From Neorhizobium lilium (GTDB lineage: Bacteria; Pseudomonadota; Alphaproteobacteria; Rhizobiales; Rhizobiaceae), in NCBI RefSeq assembly GCF_004053875.1, contig NZ_SBIP01000002.1, forward strand, positions 1 through 64,000: a stretch of 64,000 nt of DNA, in the 5' to 3' direction. The notes below the pieces were generated by a model. It did no database searches and was not told the origin of the DNA. It was given only the letters and a program-made list of their open reading frames with translations. Made by a program: the position numbers and the translations under genes. This document shows positions 19,630-29,598 of this stretch, piece by piece. Within the stretch, counting starts at the first letter, position 1, and each line of letters opens with the position of its first letter.

Positions 19630-21039
19630 ATGACGAGCGCCAGCGAAATAATGAAACAAATCAAGGAAAACGACGTCAAGTTCGTGGACCTGCGCTTTAC
19701 CGACCCGCGCGGCAAGCTGCAGCATGTCACGATGGACATCGCGGCGGTGGACGAGGACATGTTCGCTGACGGCGTGATGTTCGACGGTTCGTCCATCGGT
19801 GGCTGGAAGGCGATCAACGAGTCGGACATGGTGCTCATGCCCGATGTAGCGACAGTCCATATGGATCCCTTCTTTGCCCAGTCGACCATGGTTATCGTGT
19901 GCGATATTCTCGACCCGATCTCGGGCGAAGCCTATAATCGCGATCCGCGTGGCACTGCGAAGAAGGCGGAAGCTTATCTGAAGGCGTCCGGCATCGGTGA
20001 TACCATATTCGTGGGTCCCGAGCCTGAATTCTTCGTGTTCGACGACGTGAAGTACAAAGCCGATCCCTACAATACCGGCTTCAAGCTCGATTCGTCCGAA
20101 CTGCCGTCCAACGACGATACGGATTACGAGACCGGCAATCTCGGCCACCGTCCGCGCATCAAGGGCGGCTATTTCCCGGTTCCTCCGGTCGACAGTCTCC
20201 AGGACATGCGCTCTGAAATGCTGACTGTGCTCACCGAAATGGGCGTCGTCGTTGAAAAGCATCACCATGAAGTGGCGGCCGGCCAGCACGAACTCGGCGT
20301 TAAGTTCGACACGCTGGTGCGCAATGCCGACAAGATGCAGATCTACAAGTATGTCGTGCACCAGGTTGCCAATGCCTATGGCAAGACCGCAACCTTCATG
20401 CCTAAACCGGTTTTCGGCGACAACGGCTCCGGCATGCACGTACATCAGTCGATCTGGAAGGACGGCAAGCCCACTTTTGCCGGCGACGAATATGCAGGAC
20501 TGTCTGAGAGCTGCCTCTACTATATCGGCGGCATCATCAAGCACGCCAAGGCGATCAACGCCTTTACCAACCCGACGACCAATTCCTACAAACGGCTGGT
20601 TCCGGGTTATGAAGCGCCGGTTCTACTGGCCTATTCCGCCCGCAATCGGTCGGCCTCCTGCCGCATTCCGTTCGGGTCCAACCCGAAGGCAAAGCGCGTG
20701 GAAGTCCGTTTCCCGGATCCAGCCCAGAACCCATATCTGGGGTTCGCCGCGATGCTGATGGCCGGCCTCGACGGCATCAAGAACAAGATCCATCCCGGCA
20801 AGGCAATGGACAAGGATCTCTACGATCTGCCGCCAAAGGAGCTCAAGAAGATCCCGACCGTCTGCAGCTCGCTGCGCGAAGCGCTCGACAGCCTCGACAA
20901 GGACCGCAAATTCCTGACGGCTGGCGGCGTCTTCGACGACGACCAGATCGACGCCTATATCGAACTGAAGATGGCGGAAGTCATGCGGTTCGAAATGACG
21001 CCGCATCCGGTCGAGTTCGACATGTATTACTCGGCCTGA
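19630..21039 (+). CDS. glnA: glutamine synthetase type I
   Basis: A 469-residue GSI that makes glutamine from glutamate, ammonia and ATP. Visible motifs are [10 protein letters not shown], the metal and glutamate site [13 protein letters not shown], the arginine loop [10 protein letters not shown] and the adenylylation site DKDLYDLPP near residue 397, which GlnE would modify. A strong binding site GAGGAAAGG precedes the ATG. It is the second gene after glnB and is followed by an intrinsic terminator. Confidence 0.98.
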   Translation: MTSASEIMKQIKENDVKFVDLRFTDPRGKLQHVTMDIAAVDEDMFADGVMFDGSSIGGWKAINESDMVLMPDVATVHMDPFFAQSTMVIVCDILDPISGEAYNRDPRGTAKKAEAYLKASGIGDTIFVGPEPEFFVFDDVKYKADPYNTGFKLDSSELPSNDDTDYETGNLGHRPRIKGGYFPVPPVDSLQDMRSEMLTVLTEMGVVVEKHHHEVAAGQHELGVKFDTLVRNADKMQIYKYVVHQVANAYGKTATFMPKPVFGDNGSGMHVHQSIWKDGKPTFAGDEYAGLSESCLYYIGGIIKHAKAINAFTNPTTNSYKRLVPGYEAPVLLAYSARNRSASCRIPFGSNPKAKRVEVRFPDPAQNPYLGFAAMLMAGLDGIKNKIHPGKAMDKDLYDLPPKELKKIPTVCSSLREALDSLDKDRKFLTAGGVFDDDQIDAYIELKMAEVMRFEMTPHPVEFDMYYSA

Positions 21040-21061
21040 GGGCCTTGCTTTATTAATAGCG

Positions 21062-21090
21062 AAGGCGGGCCTGATGCCCGCCTTTTCTTT
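21062..21090 (+). terminator. terminator of glnA
   Basis: Perfect 9-bp stem AAGGCGGGC / GCCCGCCTT with loop CTGAT and a TTTCTTT tail, 22 bp after the glnA stop. Confidence 0.88.
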
Positions 21091-21190
21091 ACGTAATGGC
21101 GGGATAGGCTCGACACGGCCACCTGCGGCTTGGGACTTAAGCCCCTTGCAAGCATGTGGTGGAACGATGTCAAGGTCTCTACATTAATCC

Positions 21191-21220
21191 CTTGATGATG
21201 GAGAATTTTATTCCCACATT
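21191..21220 (+). promoter_or_regulatory. RpoH (heat-shock) type promoter of hspQ
   Basis: CTTGAT (21191) and CCCACATT (21213) separated by 16 bp, close to the sigma32 elements CTTGAA and CCCCATNT. The spacing and position, about 20 bp before the hspQ start, fit. A second CTTG lies further upstream near 21146. Confidence 0.5.
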
Positions 21221-21242
21221 GGGAGCGAAAGGATATCGCACC

Positions 21243-21572
21243 ATGAAACAGCGGAACGCCAAATTTACCATCGGAGAAGTGGTTCGCCATAAGGTATTTC
21301 CCTTCCGTGGCGTCGTCTTCGATGTAGACCCCGAGTTTTCGAATACGGAAGAATGGTGGAATGCCATTCCGCCTGAAATTCGCCCGAGCAAGGACCAGCC
21401 CTTCTATCACCTGCTTGCGGAAAATGATGACAGCGAATACGTCGCCTATGTCTCCGAACAAAACCTGGAGCATGACGAAAGCGACCAGCCGCTACGCAAC
21501 CCGCAGGTCTACCAGATCTTCGACCAGGCTCCGAGCGGAGTGCTGAAGCCGAAGGTCATGCTGGCGCACTGA
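21243..21572 (+). CDS. hspQ: heat shock protein HspQ
   Basis: A 109-residue protein of the YccV/HspQ family, known in E. coli as a hemimethylated-DNA-binding protein and Lon specificity factor. The barrel core KFTIGEVVRHKVFPFRGVVFDVDP and the later QPFYHLLAENDDS and YVSEQNLEHD are family hallmarks. The ATG at 21243 follows AAAGGATAT; longer in-frame starts add an unrelated tail. The gene stands alone between two terminators behind a likely heat-shock promoter. Confidence 0.92.
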   Translation: MKQRNAKFTIGEVVRHKVFPFRGVVFDVDPEFSNTEEWWNAIPPEIRPSKDQPFYHLLAENDDSEYVAYVSEQNLEHDESDQPLRNPQVYQIFDQAPSGVLKPKVMLAH

Positions 21573-21589
21573 CCACTATCGACTATCGA

Positions 21590-21635
21590 GAAAAGAAAAC
21601 GCCGGCCCGAAAGGCCGGCGTTTTCTTTTCAGCAT
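21590..21635. terminator. bidirectional terminator between hspQ and ialB-like gene
   Basis: Perfect 18-bp stem (GAAAAGAAAACGCCGGCC and its complement) with loop CGAAA. The A/T-rich base gives T runs on both strands, so it ends hspQ and the convergent invasion-protein gene. Confidence 0.93.
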
Positions 21636-21667
21636 CTGAGATCCGACTTGAGCCGGATCAGATAGAT

Positions 21668-22321
21668 TTACTGGCCCTGCTTGGCAGCGGACTGAGCGTC
21701 TTCAAGCTTCTTACGGGCTTCTTCAGCCTTCTTCTGCATGCCTTCCTGGAGGCTGCGCTGGCTTTCAGCAAGCTGCGACTGCGTGATGGCCGGGCCATCG
21801 AACGCGCCGGTGAAGCCGCCGAGCGATATCTTGATCGGGTTTGGAGCGCGACGGAAGTTGATGGACGTGAAGATGACGTCCGTGCCCTTCTTCAGGCTAG
21901 CGATCATGGCGTCGGTCAAAGGCACTTCAGCAGTGCACTTGTCGGGAAGGCAGACAGTATAATCGAGCTTCTGGCCTTTGCCGCCATCGATCTGCATCAT
22001 CACGCCTGGCGGTACGAGACGCGCGGTCGGAACGGAAACCTGCAGGATCTTGCGGTTGACCTTGCCCTCGACGGTGATGAGGCCGGCGGCGGTGATCAAC
22101 TGCCCGTTCTGAGCGAGGATCACGTTCTGCACGACGCAAAGATCGCTGTCGTCCTGCTTGGTGCAGGTCTTGAACCAGCCGAGCGGCGGCGTACCCGGAG
22201 CAGCGCCTTGAGCCGGCGCGGCATCCTGTGCGAGGGCTGCAACCGGCAGCGCGCCTGCGCCGAGCGAGAGAGCCAGCGCGGACATCGTGGTCCGCATCAT
22301 TTTGGTTGCCTTGAGCTTCAT
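21668..22321 (-). CDS. invasion-associated locus B (IalB) family protein
   Basis: A 217-residue exported protein. The signal peptide (residues about 9-31, ending AALAQD) is followed by the IalB pattern: WFKTCTKQDDSDLCVVQNVI, a PTARLVPPGVMMQIDGG segment and a second disulfide-type pair in YTVCLPDKCTAEV. The last 40 residues are a charged helix with heptads (QRSLQEGMQKKAEEARKKL). IalB was named from Bartonella erythrocyte invasion, but homologues are common in free-living rhizobia where the role is unknown. A strong terminator follows. Confidence 0.88.
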   Translation of the reverse strand: MKLKATKMMRTTMSALALSLGAGALPVAALAQDAAPAQGAAPGTPPLGWFKTCTKQDDSDLCVVQNVILAQNGQLITAAGLITVEGKVNRKILQVSVPTARLVPPGVMMQIDGGKGQKLDYTVCLPDKCTAEVPLTDAMIASLKKGTDVIFTSINFRRAPNPIKISLGGFTGAFDGPAITQSQLAESQRSLQEGMQKKAEEARKKLEDAQSAAKQGQ

Positions 22322-22596
22322 TGCGAAATCCGTCTCCTGAAATCCCTGGGCGGGGCCAGGTGCCGTCCATCCCTGCGGGTCCTAATGCTCTGTCACCTGT
22401 CGTTCAAATGAGGCAATTGAATGACCCGCGTTGCGGCACTTCTGTTACATCGCGCTCAAGACTATATCCAGCCTTTCTTTCGTATTTTTTGTCGCGTTAT
22501 GCTTCCATTGCCGAATTTACGAGAGTTCCTTTGGTGCCATGGCGACCATAGGCTATTTTCCCGGCGAATCAGCGACACTTGGACAGGGACGATCTC

Positions 22597-24402
22597 ATGC
22601 GGCGCCTCATCTTTTTCATGATCGCCTTGCTTGCGGCATCGCCAGGCAGAGCCGAGCCGCTGCATGCGATCGCCATGAATGGCGCGCCCGATCTGCCCGC
22701 CGACTACAGATATTTCCCTTACGTGAATCCTGAGGTCAAAAAGGGCGGTTCCATCCGCTACGGCGTCGTCGGCACCTATGACAGTCTCAACCCCTTCAAC
22801 CTCAAGAGTATCCGTACGACCGCCCGCGGTGTCTGGGATCCGGCCTTCGGCAACCTGATTTACGAGACGCTGATGGTGCGTTCCTCGGACGAGCCCTTTA
22901 CGCTTTACGGGCTGCTTGCCGAGACGGTCGAGTGGGACGACGATCGTACCTACATCCAGTTCAACCTCAACCCGAAGGCGCGCTGGTCCGACGGCGAGCC
23001 GGTGACGCCAGATGACGTGATTTTCTCGTTCGAGATTCTGCGCGACAAGGGCCGCACGCCTTTCTCCAAGCGCCTGGACGCAGTCAGCAAGATGGAAAAG
23101 CTCGGCGAGCACAGCGTCCGCTTCACCTTCAACGGAAAAGCCGACCGCGAATACCCGCTGATCATTGCATCTTCGACACCGATCCTGCCCAAGCATGCGA
23201 TCGATCCTGCAACCTTCGACCAATCGACCTTGAAGCCGCCGATCGGCTCCGGGCCTTACAGGGTCAAATCCATTTCGCCGGGCGAGCGGATCGTCTACGA
23301 GCGCAATCCGGATTACTGGGCGAAGGACATCCCGTCGAAGGTTGGCTCAGACAATTACGACCGCATTTCCGTCGAGTATTTCCTTCAGGAGAATACGCTG
23401 TTCGAAGCCTTCAAGAAGGGCGTGGTCGATGTCTATGTCGAAGGCAGCCCGACCCATTGGGCGCGTGCCTACGACTTTCCCGCCGTGCGCAATGGGGACG
23501 TTGCGAGGGAAACCTTCCGGCCGCAGCTGCCGAGCGGCATGCTGGGCTTCGTGTTCAATACCCGCCGCGCCATCTTTGCGGATGTCGACGTGCGGGCCGG
23601 CTTGTCGCTCGCCTTCGACTTCGAATGGGCCAACAGAAACCTGTTTGAAAACGCCTATACCCGCACGCAGAGCTACTGGCAGAATTCCCCGCTGACGGCG
23701 CTGGGCCGGCCGGCAGAGGAGCGGGAGCTCGGGATCCTCGGGGATTTCAAGGACCGCATAGAGCCCGCCATTCTTAACGGCACCTATCACCTGCCCCGCA
23801 CGGATGCGTCCGGCGCGGACCGGAAAGTGCTGCGGGAGGCCGTCGAGCTTCTCAAAAAGGGCGGCTATACGATCAAGAATGGCAGGATGTCCGATGCCCG
23901 GGGACGGCCTCTCACATTCGAGGTCATGACCCAGACGTCCGACCAGGAGAAGCTGGCGATCACTTACCAGCGAACGCTGCGCATGATCGGTGTCGAGATG
24001 GCGATCCGTACCGTCGATGATTCCCAGTACCAGGCAAGGTCCAGCAGCTTCGACTACGACATGATCGTCAAATCCTATCCGTCCTCGCTATCGCCGGGGA
24101 TCGAGCAGGTCGGGCGTTGGGGCTCCGCGTCACGGGATGCGCCGGGCAGCTTCAACTTTGCCGGAACTGCAGACCCGGCAATAGACAGGCTGATCGAGAA
24201 CATACTGAGCGTCCGCAGCGAGGAGGACTTCCAGGCAAGCGTGCGGGCCTATGACCGCCTGCTGCTCTCGGGCCACTATATCGTGCCGCTTTATCACATT
24301 CCCGACCAGTGGGTGGCGCGCTGGAAATATATCGGCTATCCGCAAAAGCTGCCTCTTTACGGATACCAACTCAACACCTGGTGGGATCAACGGGCACAAT
24401 AG
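22597..24402 (+). CDS. ABC transporter periplasmic oligopeptide-type binding protein
   Basis: A 601-residue family 5 extracellular solute-binding protein (YejA-like). A signal peptide (RRLIFFMIALLAASPGRAE) is followed by YGVVGTYDSLNPFN, the WSDGEPVTPDDVIFSFE motif of the family and IGSGPYRVKSI. Its ligand is likely a peptide or similar; YejA binds microcin C and peptides in E. coli. AGGGA precedes the ATG at 22597; the upstream TTG at 22579 is less likely. No permease or ATPase genes are adjacent, so it would have to work with an unlinked transporter. Confidence 0.9.
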   Translation: MRRLIFFMIALLAASPGRAEPLHAIAMNGAPDLPADYRYFPYVNPEVKKGGSIRYGVVGTYDSLNPFNLKSIRTTARGVWDPAFGNLIYETLMVRSSDEPFTLYGLLAETVEWDDDRTYIQFNLNPKARWSDGEPVTPDDVIFSFEILRDKGRTPFSKRLDAVSKMEKLGEHSVRFTFNGKADREYPLIIASSTPILPKHAIDPATFDQSTLKPPIGSGPYRVKSISPGERIVYERNPDYWAKDIPSKVGSDNYDRISVEYFLQENTLFEAFKKGVVDVYVEGSPTHWARAYDFPAVRNGDVARETFRPQLPSGMLGFVFNTRRAIFADVDVRAGLSLAFDFEWANRNLFENAYTRTQSYWQNSPLTALGRPAEERELGILGDFKDRIEPAILNGTYHLPRTDASGADRKVLREAVELLKKGGYTIKNGRMSDARGRPLTFEVMTQTSDQEKLAITYQRTLRMIGVEMAIRTVDDSQYQARSSSFDYDMIVKSYPSSLSPGIEQVGRWGSASRDAPGSFNFAGTADPAIDRLIENILSVRSEEDFQASVRAYDRLLLSGHYIVPLYHIPDQWVARWKYIGYPQKLPLYGYQLNTWWDQRAQ

Positions 24403-24437
24403 AGCCACCTTCCCACTTCGAAGAAAAGGACGCTGCC

Positions 24438-25109
24438 ATGGAGCGCGTGACCATCGATATCGTCTCCGACGTCGTCTGCCCCTGGTGCTATCTCGGCAAG
24501 GCGCAGCTCGAGCTTGCTGTGGCGGAAGTGCAGGACGAGATCGGCGTCGATATCAATTGGCGTCCCTATCGTCTCAACCCCGATCATCCGCCGGAAGGTG
24601 TGGATGACCACGCACACCTGGCGCAGAAGCTGGGTGGCAAGGAGGCTGTCGAACGCGCGCACGAGACGCTGAAGGCACGTGGGGCCGAAGTCGGGATTGC
24701 GTTTGATTTCGACGCCATCAAGATCGGTCCCAATACGCTCGATGCGCATCGTCTGCTGCATTGGGCCTTGGTGGAAGGCCGCGAGATCCAGGACAAGATT
24801 GCAACCGGGCTGTTCAAGGCCAATTTCGAACAGGGCCGCAATGTCGGCGACCACGCGGTCCTCCTCGATATTGCCGAGCAATCGGGCCTCGACCGCAAGG
24901 TCATCGAAAACTTGCTGAAGAGCGATGCCGACACGGACTCGGTGCTGTCGGAGATCGATGCGGCCCAGAAGATGGGCGTCAGCGGCGTGCCTTTCTTCAT
25001 TCTTGACGGCCAGTACGCGGTCAGCGGCGCCCAGCCTGCGGAGGTCTTCGCCAATGCACTTCGCGATATTGCGAGGATGAAGACGGACGCTCGCAAGGGC
25101 ATGAACTGA
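24438..25109 (+). CDS. DsbA-family (FrnE-like) oxidoreductase
   Basis: A 223-residue cytoplasmic DsbA-fold protein of the FrnE / 2-hydroxychromene-2-carboxylate isomerase-like group. The CPWC redox motif is at residues 14-17 after the first strand, and the cis-proline loop is SGVPFFIL near residue 185. There is no signal peptide, as usual for FrnE-like proteins, which are linked to oxidative stress. AAAAGGA lies seven bases before the ATG. It is 35 bp behind the binding-protein gene and 17 bp before a permease, so all three may be co-transcribed. Confidence 0.88.
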   Translation: MERVTIDIVSDVVCPWCYLGKAQLELAVAEVQDEIGVDINWRPYRLNPDHPPEGVDDHAHLAQKLGGKEAVERAHETLKARGAEVGIAFDFDAIKIGPNTLDAHRLLHWALVEGREIQDKIATGLFKANFEQGRNVGDHAVLLDIAEQSGLDRKVIENLLKSDADTDSVLSEIDAAQKMGVSGVPFFILDGQYAVSGAQPAEVFANALRDIARMKTDARKGMN

Positions 25110-25126
25110 CGGCGGGGAGCATCGTG

Positions 25127-26077
25127 ATGTCGCGTGACCAGAGCCTGAAGGGCGTACTCCTCGCCTTTGCGGCCTTTGCTGCCTATTCGTGGAGCGACGC
25201 CAGCGTGAAGCTGATCGACGGCGCGCTCAGCCCCTATCAGTCGGCGTTCCTGGGCGCTGTCTTCGGCCTTGCAGGCTTTCCCTTCCTGATGAAGCCTGGC
25301 GATCATTGGCTGGATGCGGTGCGCACTTCCAACCGGCCGCTTTGGCTATTGCGCTTCTTTGCCGCCAGCATGGGCAGCATTGGCGCGGTCACCGCCTTCA
25401 CCCACCTGTCGATGGCGGAAGCCTTCGTGCTGATCTTCCTGCTGCCGTGCTTCGTCACCATCATGTCGGTGCTGTTCCTGAAGGAGCAGGTCGGCATCCG
25501 GCGCTGGGGTGCCGTCGCGATCGGTTTCGTGGGTACGCTGATCGTCCTGAGGCCAGGCTTCCGCGAATTATCGATCGGCCACCTCGGTGCCGTCTTTGGA
25601 GGATTGAGCGGCGCCATCTCCATCATCTGCTACCGGGCGGTCGGCCCGACGGAGAAGAATATCTCGATGTACAGTGCGGGCGTCATCGGGGTGCTCGTCA
25701 TCTGCGGCGTGCTGATGATCCCGGATTTTAGACTGCCGACGCTGGAGCAGTGGGTTTTCCTCGCTGGCTACGGCCTGCTTGCCGCAATTGCCGCAATCCT
25801 TCTCATGTATGCCGCCGGTTACGCGCCTGCGGCCCTGATCGGCCCGACACAGTACAGCCAGATGATATGGGCCGTGCTGTTCGGCTATCTCGTGTTCGGC
25901 GACAAGGTCGATATGCCGATGGTGGCCGGCATCGTCCTGATCTGCGGCTCTGGTCTACTCACCCTTGTCCGGGAACGGGTTCGCAATGTCTCGCTCCCGC
26001 CTGCCCTGCCCGATGCCCAAGGGGCTGCGCTGGTTACGCCTGATGAACAGCCGGCCACCACTCCGCTTCGCGACTAG
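25127..26077 (+). CDS. EamA-family (DMT) permease
   Basis: A 316-residue protein with ten hydrophobic helices in two EamA repeats, beginning LKGVLLAFAAFAAYSWSDASVKL and with the second repeat near FGGLSGAISIICYRAVG. Members export metabolites such as amino acids; the substrate is not readable. GGGAG lies seven bases before the ATG at 25127; a GTG directly before it is also possible. The stop overlaps the convergent mfd stop in a CTAG. Confidence 0.87.
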   Translation: MSRDQSLKGVLLAFAAFAAYSWSDASVKLIDGALSPYQSAFLGAVFGLAGFPFLMKPGDHWLDAVRTSNRPLWLLRFFAASMGSIGAVTAFTHLSMAEAFVLIFLLPCFVTIMSVLFLKEQVGIRRWGAVAIGFVGTLIVLRPGFRELSIGHLGAVFGGLSGAISIICYRAVGPTEKNISMYSAGVIGVLVICGVLMIPDFRLPTLEQWVFLAGYGLLAAIAAILLMYAAGYAPAALIGPTQYSQMIWAVLFGYLVFGDKVDMPMVAGIVLICGSGLLTLVRERVRNVSLPPALPDAQGAALVTPDEQPATTPLRD

Positions 26078-29000
26078 GCCCCGGACTCGGCAATTTCGGC
26101 GAACTGCTTCATCAGCTGTGCCGCGGTGGTCAGACGCTTTTCCGGCGTGGGCAGATCGCGCGTCAGGAAGACGCTGTGGTCCGGGCGGATCTTCGCCATC
26201 GTGCCCTGTTTTGCGATATAGCCGACGAGCCCGGCCGGATTGGGGAACTGCTTGTCGCGGAAGGTCATGACGACACCCTTCGGACCGGCATCCAGCTTCT
26301 CGACATTCGCCTTGCGGCATAGCGACTTGATGTAGACGACCTTGAGCAGGTTCTGAACCTCGACCGGCATGGGGCCAAAGCGGTCCATCATTTCCGCACC
26401 GAAGCCGTCGATCTCCGAAAGTTCCTGTAGTTCGCCAAGACGGCGATAGAGGCCCATGCGCAGGTGCAAGTCGGGCACGTAGGTTTCCGGGATAATCACG
26501 GTGATGCCGACGGAGATCTGCGGCGACCATCCGCTGTCGCTGACGGAATCGTCGCCCTTCACCTCGGCCACCGCCTCCTCCAGCATCTGCTGGTAGAGCT
26601 CGAAGCCCACTTCCTTGATATGGCCGGATTGCTCCTCGCCGAGCAGGTTGCCGGCGCCGCGAATATCGAGATCGTGGCTTGCCAGCTGGAAGCCTGCCCC
26701 TAACGTGTCGAGCGACTGCAGCACCTTGAGCCGACGCTCGGCCATCTGGGTCAACGTCTTGTTGACCGGCAGAGTGAACAGGGCAAAGGCGCGGACCTTG
26801 GAGCGCCCGACGCGACCCCGCAGCTGATAAAGCTGCGCCAGACCGAACATGTCGGCACGGTGGACGATCAACGTATTCGCAGTCGGTACGTCCAGGCCGG
26901 ATTCGACGATCGTGGTCGATAGAAGCACGTCGTATTTGCCGTCGTAGAAGGCGTTCATGATATCTTCGAGTTCGCTTGCCGCCATCTGGCCATGGGCGAC
27001 CGCCACTCTGAGTTCCGGAACGTCGGATTGCAGAAAGGCCTGAATCTCGGGCAGATCGGCAAGGCGGGGACAGACATAGAAGCTCTGCCCGCCACGATAA
27101 TGCTCGCGCATCAGCGTTTCCCGGATGACTAGGGCGTCGAACGGCGAGATGAAGGTGCGAACCGCCATGCGATCAACCGGCGGCGTGGTGATCAGCGAGA
27201 GTTCGCGAACACCGGTCATGGCGAGCTGCAAGGTCCGTGGGATCGGCGTTGCCGACAGCGTCAGCACATGGACGTCGCTCTTCAGATCCTTCAGCCGTTC
27301 CTTGTGCTTGACGCCGAAATGCTGCTCCTCGTCGATGATGAGCAAGCTGAGGTTGGCGAACTTGATGCCGGCGCCGAGCAGCGCATGGGTGCCCACCACG
27401 ATATCGACCTTGCCGTCGGCGAGGCCCTTTTTGGTCTCTGCCAGCTCCTTCGCCGTCACCAGTCGCGAGGCCTGCGCCACCGTGATCGGCAATCCCCGGA
27501 AACGCTCGCGGAAGGTTTTGTAGTGCTGGCGCGCAAGCAGCGTGGTCGGCACGACGACAGCCACCTGGGCGCCGTTCATGGCGGCGAAAAAGGCGGCCCG
27601 CAGCGCAACCTCCGTCTTGCCGAATCCGACGTCGCCACAGACAAGCCGGTCCATGGGGCGACCGGCGGCCAGATCGTCCCGCACCGCTTCGATGGCATTT
27701 CCCTGGTCTTCCGTCTCGTCATAAGGGAAGCGAGCAGCAAACTCGTCGTAAAGCCCCTCAGGCGTGGTCAGTATTGGCGCATGGCGAACCATACGTGTTG
27801 CGGCAATTTTGATCAGGTGGCCCGCCATATCCAGCAGGCGCTTTTTGAGCTTGGCCTTGCGGGCCTGCCAGGCGCCGCCACCGAGCTTATCCAGCTGGGC
27901 CTCCGCCGCGTCCGAGCCATAGCGCGACAGCAGGTCGATATTTTCCACCGGCAGGAAGAGCTTTGCCTGATCGGCGTAGTGCAACTCCATGCAGGCGCGC
28001 GGCGCGCCAGCCGCCTCGATCGTCACCAGACCGACGAAACGGCCAATGCCATGTTCGGCATGGACGACGAGAGAGCCCTCGTCGAGACCGGCAACTTCGG
28101 TCAGGAAATCGGCGCCCCGTTTGCGGCGTTTGCCGCGCCGGACCATACGGTCGCCGAGAATGTCCTGCTCGCCGATCACGACGATGCCGTCGGTCTCGAA
28201 GCCCGCCTCTATGCTGAGCACGGCAGCCGCCGCCTCGCCCTTCTCCAGCTTGGCCAGATCGGAAAACTTGTCGATCTGCTTGATGCGTTTCAGGCCATGC
28301 TCGTCAAGGACCTGGAGAAGCCGGTCGAGCGAGCCGACCGACCAGCCGGTGACGAGGACCTTGATGCCCTCGGCGCGCTTGTCTGCGATGTGCTTGACCA
28401 CCAGATCGAACACATTGGCGCGTTCGCCGCGATCCTTGTTGTCCGCTTCCGCCTGGGCCTGGGCCTTTGCCCAGCGCGGGCCTGGCCGGGCATCGACCGT
28501 CACCACCCGACGCCGGTCGGCATCCGCTTCGTTGAAGGGGGTCAGGCGCAGTGCATTGGCGTCATCGAGCGCCGACGCAAAGGCTGCGCCATCGAGGTAA
28601 AGCTGACCCGGAGGTACGGGCTTGTAGGGGGCGGACTGGGCAGCAGCGCCCTTGCCCTGGTGACCGCTGTCACGCCGGGCATCGTAATAATCGAGCACGA
28701 GCTTCGACCGTTCGTTCGCCGCCTCGCGGGCGGATTGGTCCGTGACGATGCGAAAACCCTTCAGGTAGTCGAAGGCCGTCTCCAGGCCTTCGTAGAAGAG
28801 CGGCAGCCAATGCTCCATGCCGGCATAGCGGCGACCCTCGGACACTGCTTGGTAGAGAGAATCGTCACGGGTGGCCGCGCCGAAGAGTGCAAGATAATTG
28901 GTGCGGAAACGGCTGATCGTATCCGGGGTCAGCGTCACCTCGCTCATCGGGTTGAGATCGAGTGAACGCGCCTGCCCTGTCGTGCGCTGGCTTGCCGGAT

Positions 29001-29598
29001 CGAAAGAGCGGATGGTTTCCAGCGTGTCCCCGAAGAAGTCGAGACGCACCGGCTCTTCCGTGCCGGGCACGAAGACGTCGAGTATGCCGCCGCGGACGGC
29101 AAATTCCCCGACCTCGCGAACAGTCGAGACCCGGTCGAAGCCGTTGCGCTCCAGCCGGGCGGCGATATCGTCCATACGGATCTGGCTGCCGGGGCGGGCC
29201 GAAAAGGCAAGGCTTTCGATGACCTCGGCCGGCGCAATCCGCTGCAGCATGGCGTTAACGGTGACGAGCACGATGGCCGCATGCGGTTTCTTGGCATGGG
29301 CAATGAGCCCGGACAGGGCTGCAAGTCTCCGTGCGGAGACATCGGCGCTCGGAGACACACGGTCGTAGGGAAGACAGTCCCACGCCGGCAGGGTCAATAC
29401 TGGAATGCCTGGTGCGACGAAGGACAGCATCTGCTCCAGATCGGCCATGCGCTGACCATCGGAGATGACATAGGCGACAGCTTGGCCCGCCTTTGCGAGA
29501 TCGGCCAGGATCAGGGGTTCCATGCCTGGAGGCACGTTGCCTATGGTCAGCGGCGCTGCGGACGCTGCAATCTTCTTGACGTCAATTCCGGGGATCAT
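26074..29598 (-). CDS. mfd: transcription-repair coupling factor
   Basis: A 1174-residue Mfd. It pushes stalled RNA polymerase off DNA and recruits UvrA for transcription-coupled repair. The UvrB-homology region lies in the N-terminal half and the RNA polymerase-interacting domain at about residues 500-560. The RecG-like translocase has GDVGFGKTEVALRAA (Walker A) and IDEEQHFGVKHKE, followed by helicase motifs TLSATPIPRTLQ and QLRGRVGRS. The start at 29598 overlaps the sdhE stop in TGATG and gives the expected length; a longer frame upstream overlaps sdhE and is not conserved in type. Confidence 0.97.
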   Translation of the reverse strand: MIPGIDVKKIAASAAPLTIGNVPPGMEPLILADLAKAGQAVAYVISDGQRMADLEQMLSFVAPGIPVLTLPAWDCLPYDRVSPSADVSARRLAALSGLIAHAKKPHAAIVLVTVNAMLQRIAPAEVIESLAFSARPGSQIRMDDIAARLERNGFDRVSTVREVGEFAVRGGILDVFVPGTEEPVRLDFFGDTLETIRSFDPASQRTTGQARSLDLNPMSEVTLTPDTISRFRTNYLALFGAATRDDSLYQAVSEGRRYAGMEHWLPLFYEGLETAFDYLKGFRIVTDQSAREAANERSKLVLDYYDARRDSGHQGKGAAAQSAPYKPVPPGQLYLDGAAFASALDDANALRLTPFNEADADRRRVVTVDARPGPRWAKAQAQAEADNKDRGERANVFDLVVKHIADKRAEGIKVLVTGWSVGSLDRLLQVLDEHGLKRIKQIDKFSDLAKLEKGEAAAAVLSIEAGFETDGIVVIGEQDILGDRMVRRGKRRKRGADFLTEVAGLDEGSLVVHAEHGIGRFVGLVTIEAAGAPRACMELHYADQAKLFLPVENIDLLSRYGSDAAEAQLDKLGGGAWQARKAKLKKRLLDMAGHLIKIAATRMVRHAPILTTPEGLYDEFAARFPYDETEDQGNAIEAVRDDLAAGRPMDRLVCGDVGFGKTEVALRAAFFAAMNGAQVAVVVPTTLLARQHYKTFRERFRGLPITVAQASRLVTAKELAETKKGLADGKVDIVVGTHALLGAGIKFANLSLLIIDEEQHFGVKHKERLKDLKSDVHVLTLSATPIPRTLQLAMTGVRELSLITTPPVDRMAVRTFISPFDALVIRETLMREHYRGGQSFYVCPRLADLPEIQAFLQSDVPELRVAVAHGQMAASELEDIMNAFYDGKYDVLLSTTIVESGLDVPTANTLIVHRADMFGLAQLYQLRGRVGRSKVRAFALFTLPVNKTLTQMAERRLKVLQSLDTLGAGFQLASHDLDIRGAGNLLGEEQSGHIKEVGFELYQQMLEEAVAEVKGDDSVSDSGWSPQISVGITVIIPETYVPDLHLRMGLYRRLGELQELSEIDGFGAEMMDRFGPMPVEVQNLLKVVYIKSLCRKANVEKLDAGPKGVVMTFRDKQFPNPAGLVGYIAKQGTMAKIRPDHSVFLTRDLPTPEKRLTTAAQLMKQFAEIAESGA

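Noticed and set aside
27268..28965. 565-codon open frame on the plus strand within mfd
   Set aside because: It is antisense to a well-supported mfd; high G+C makes long shadow frames common and the protein has no domain features.
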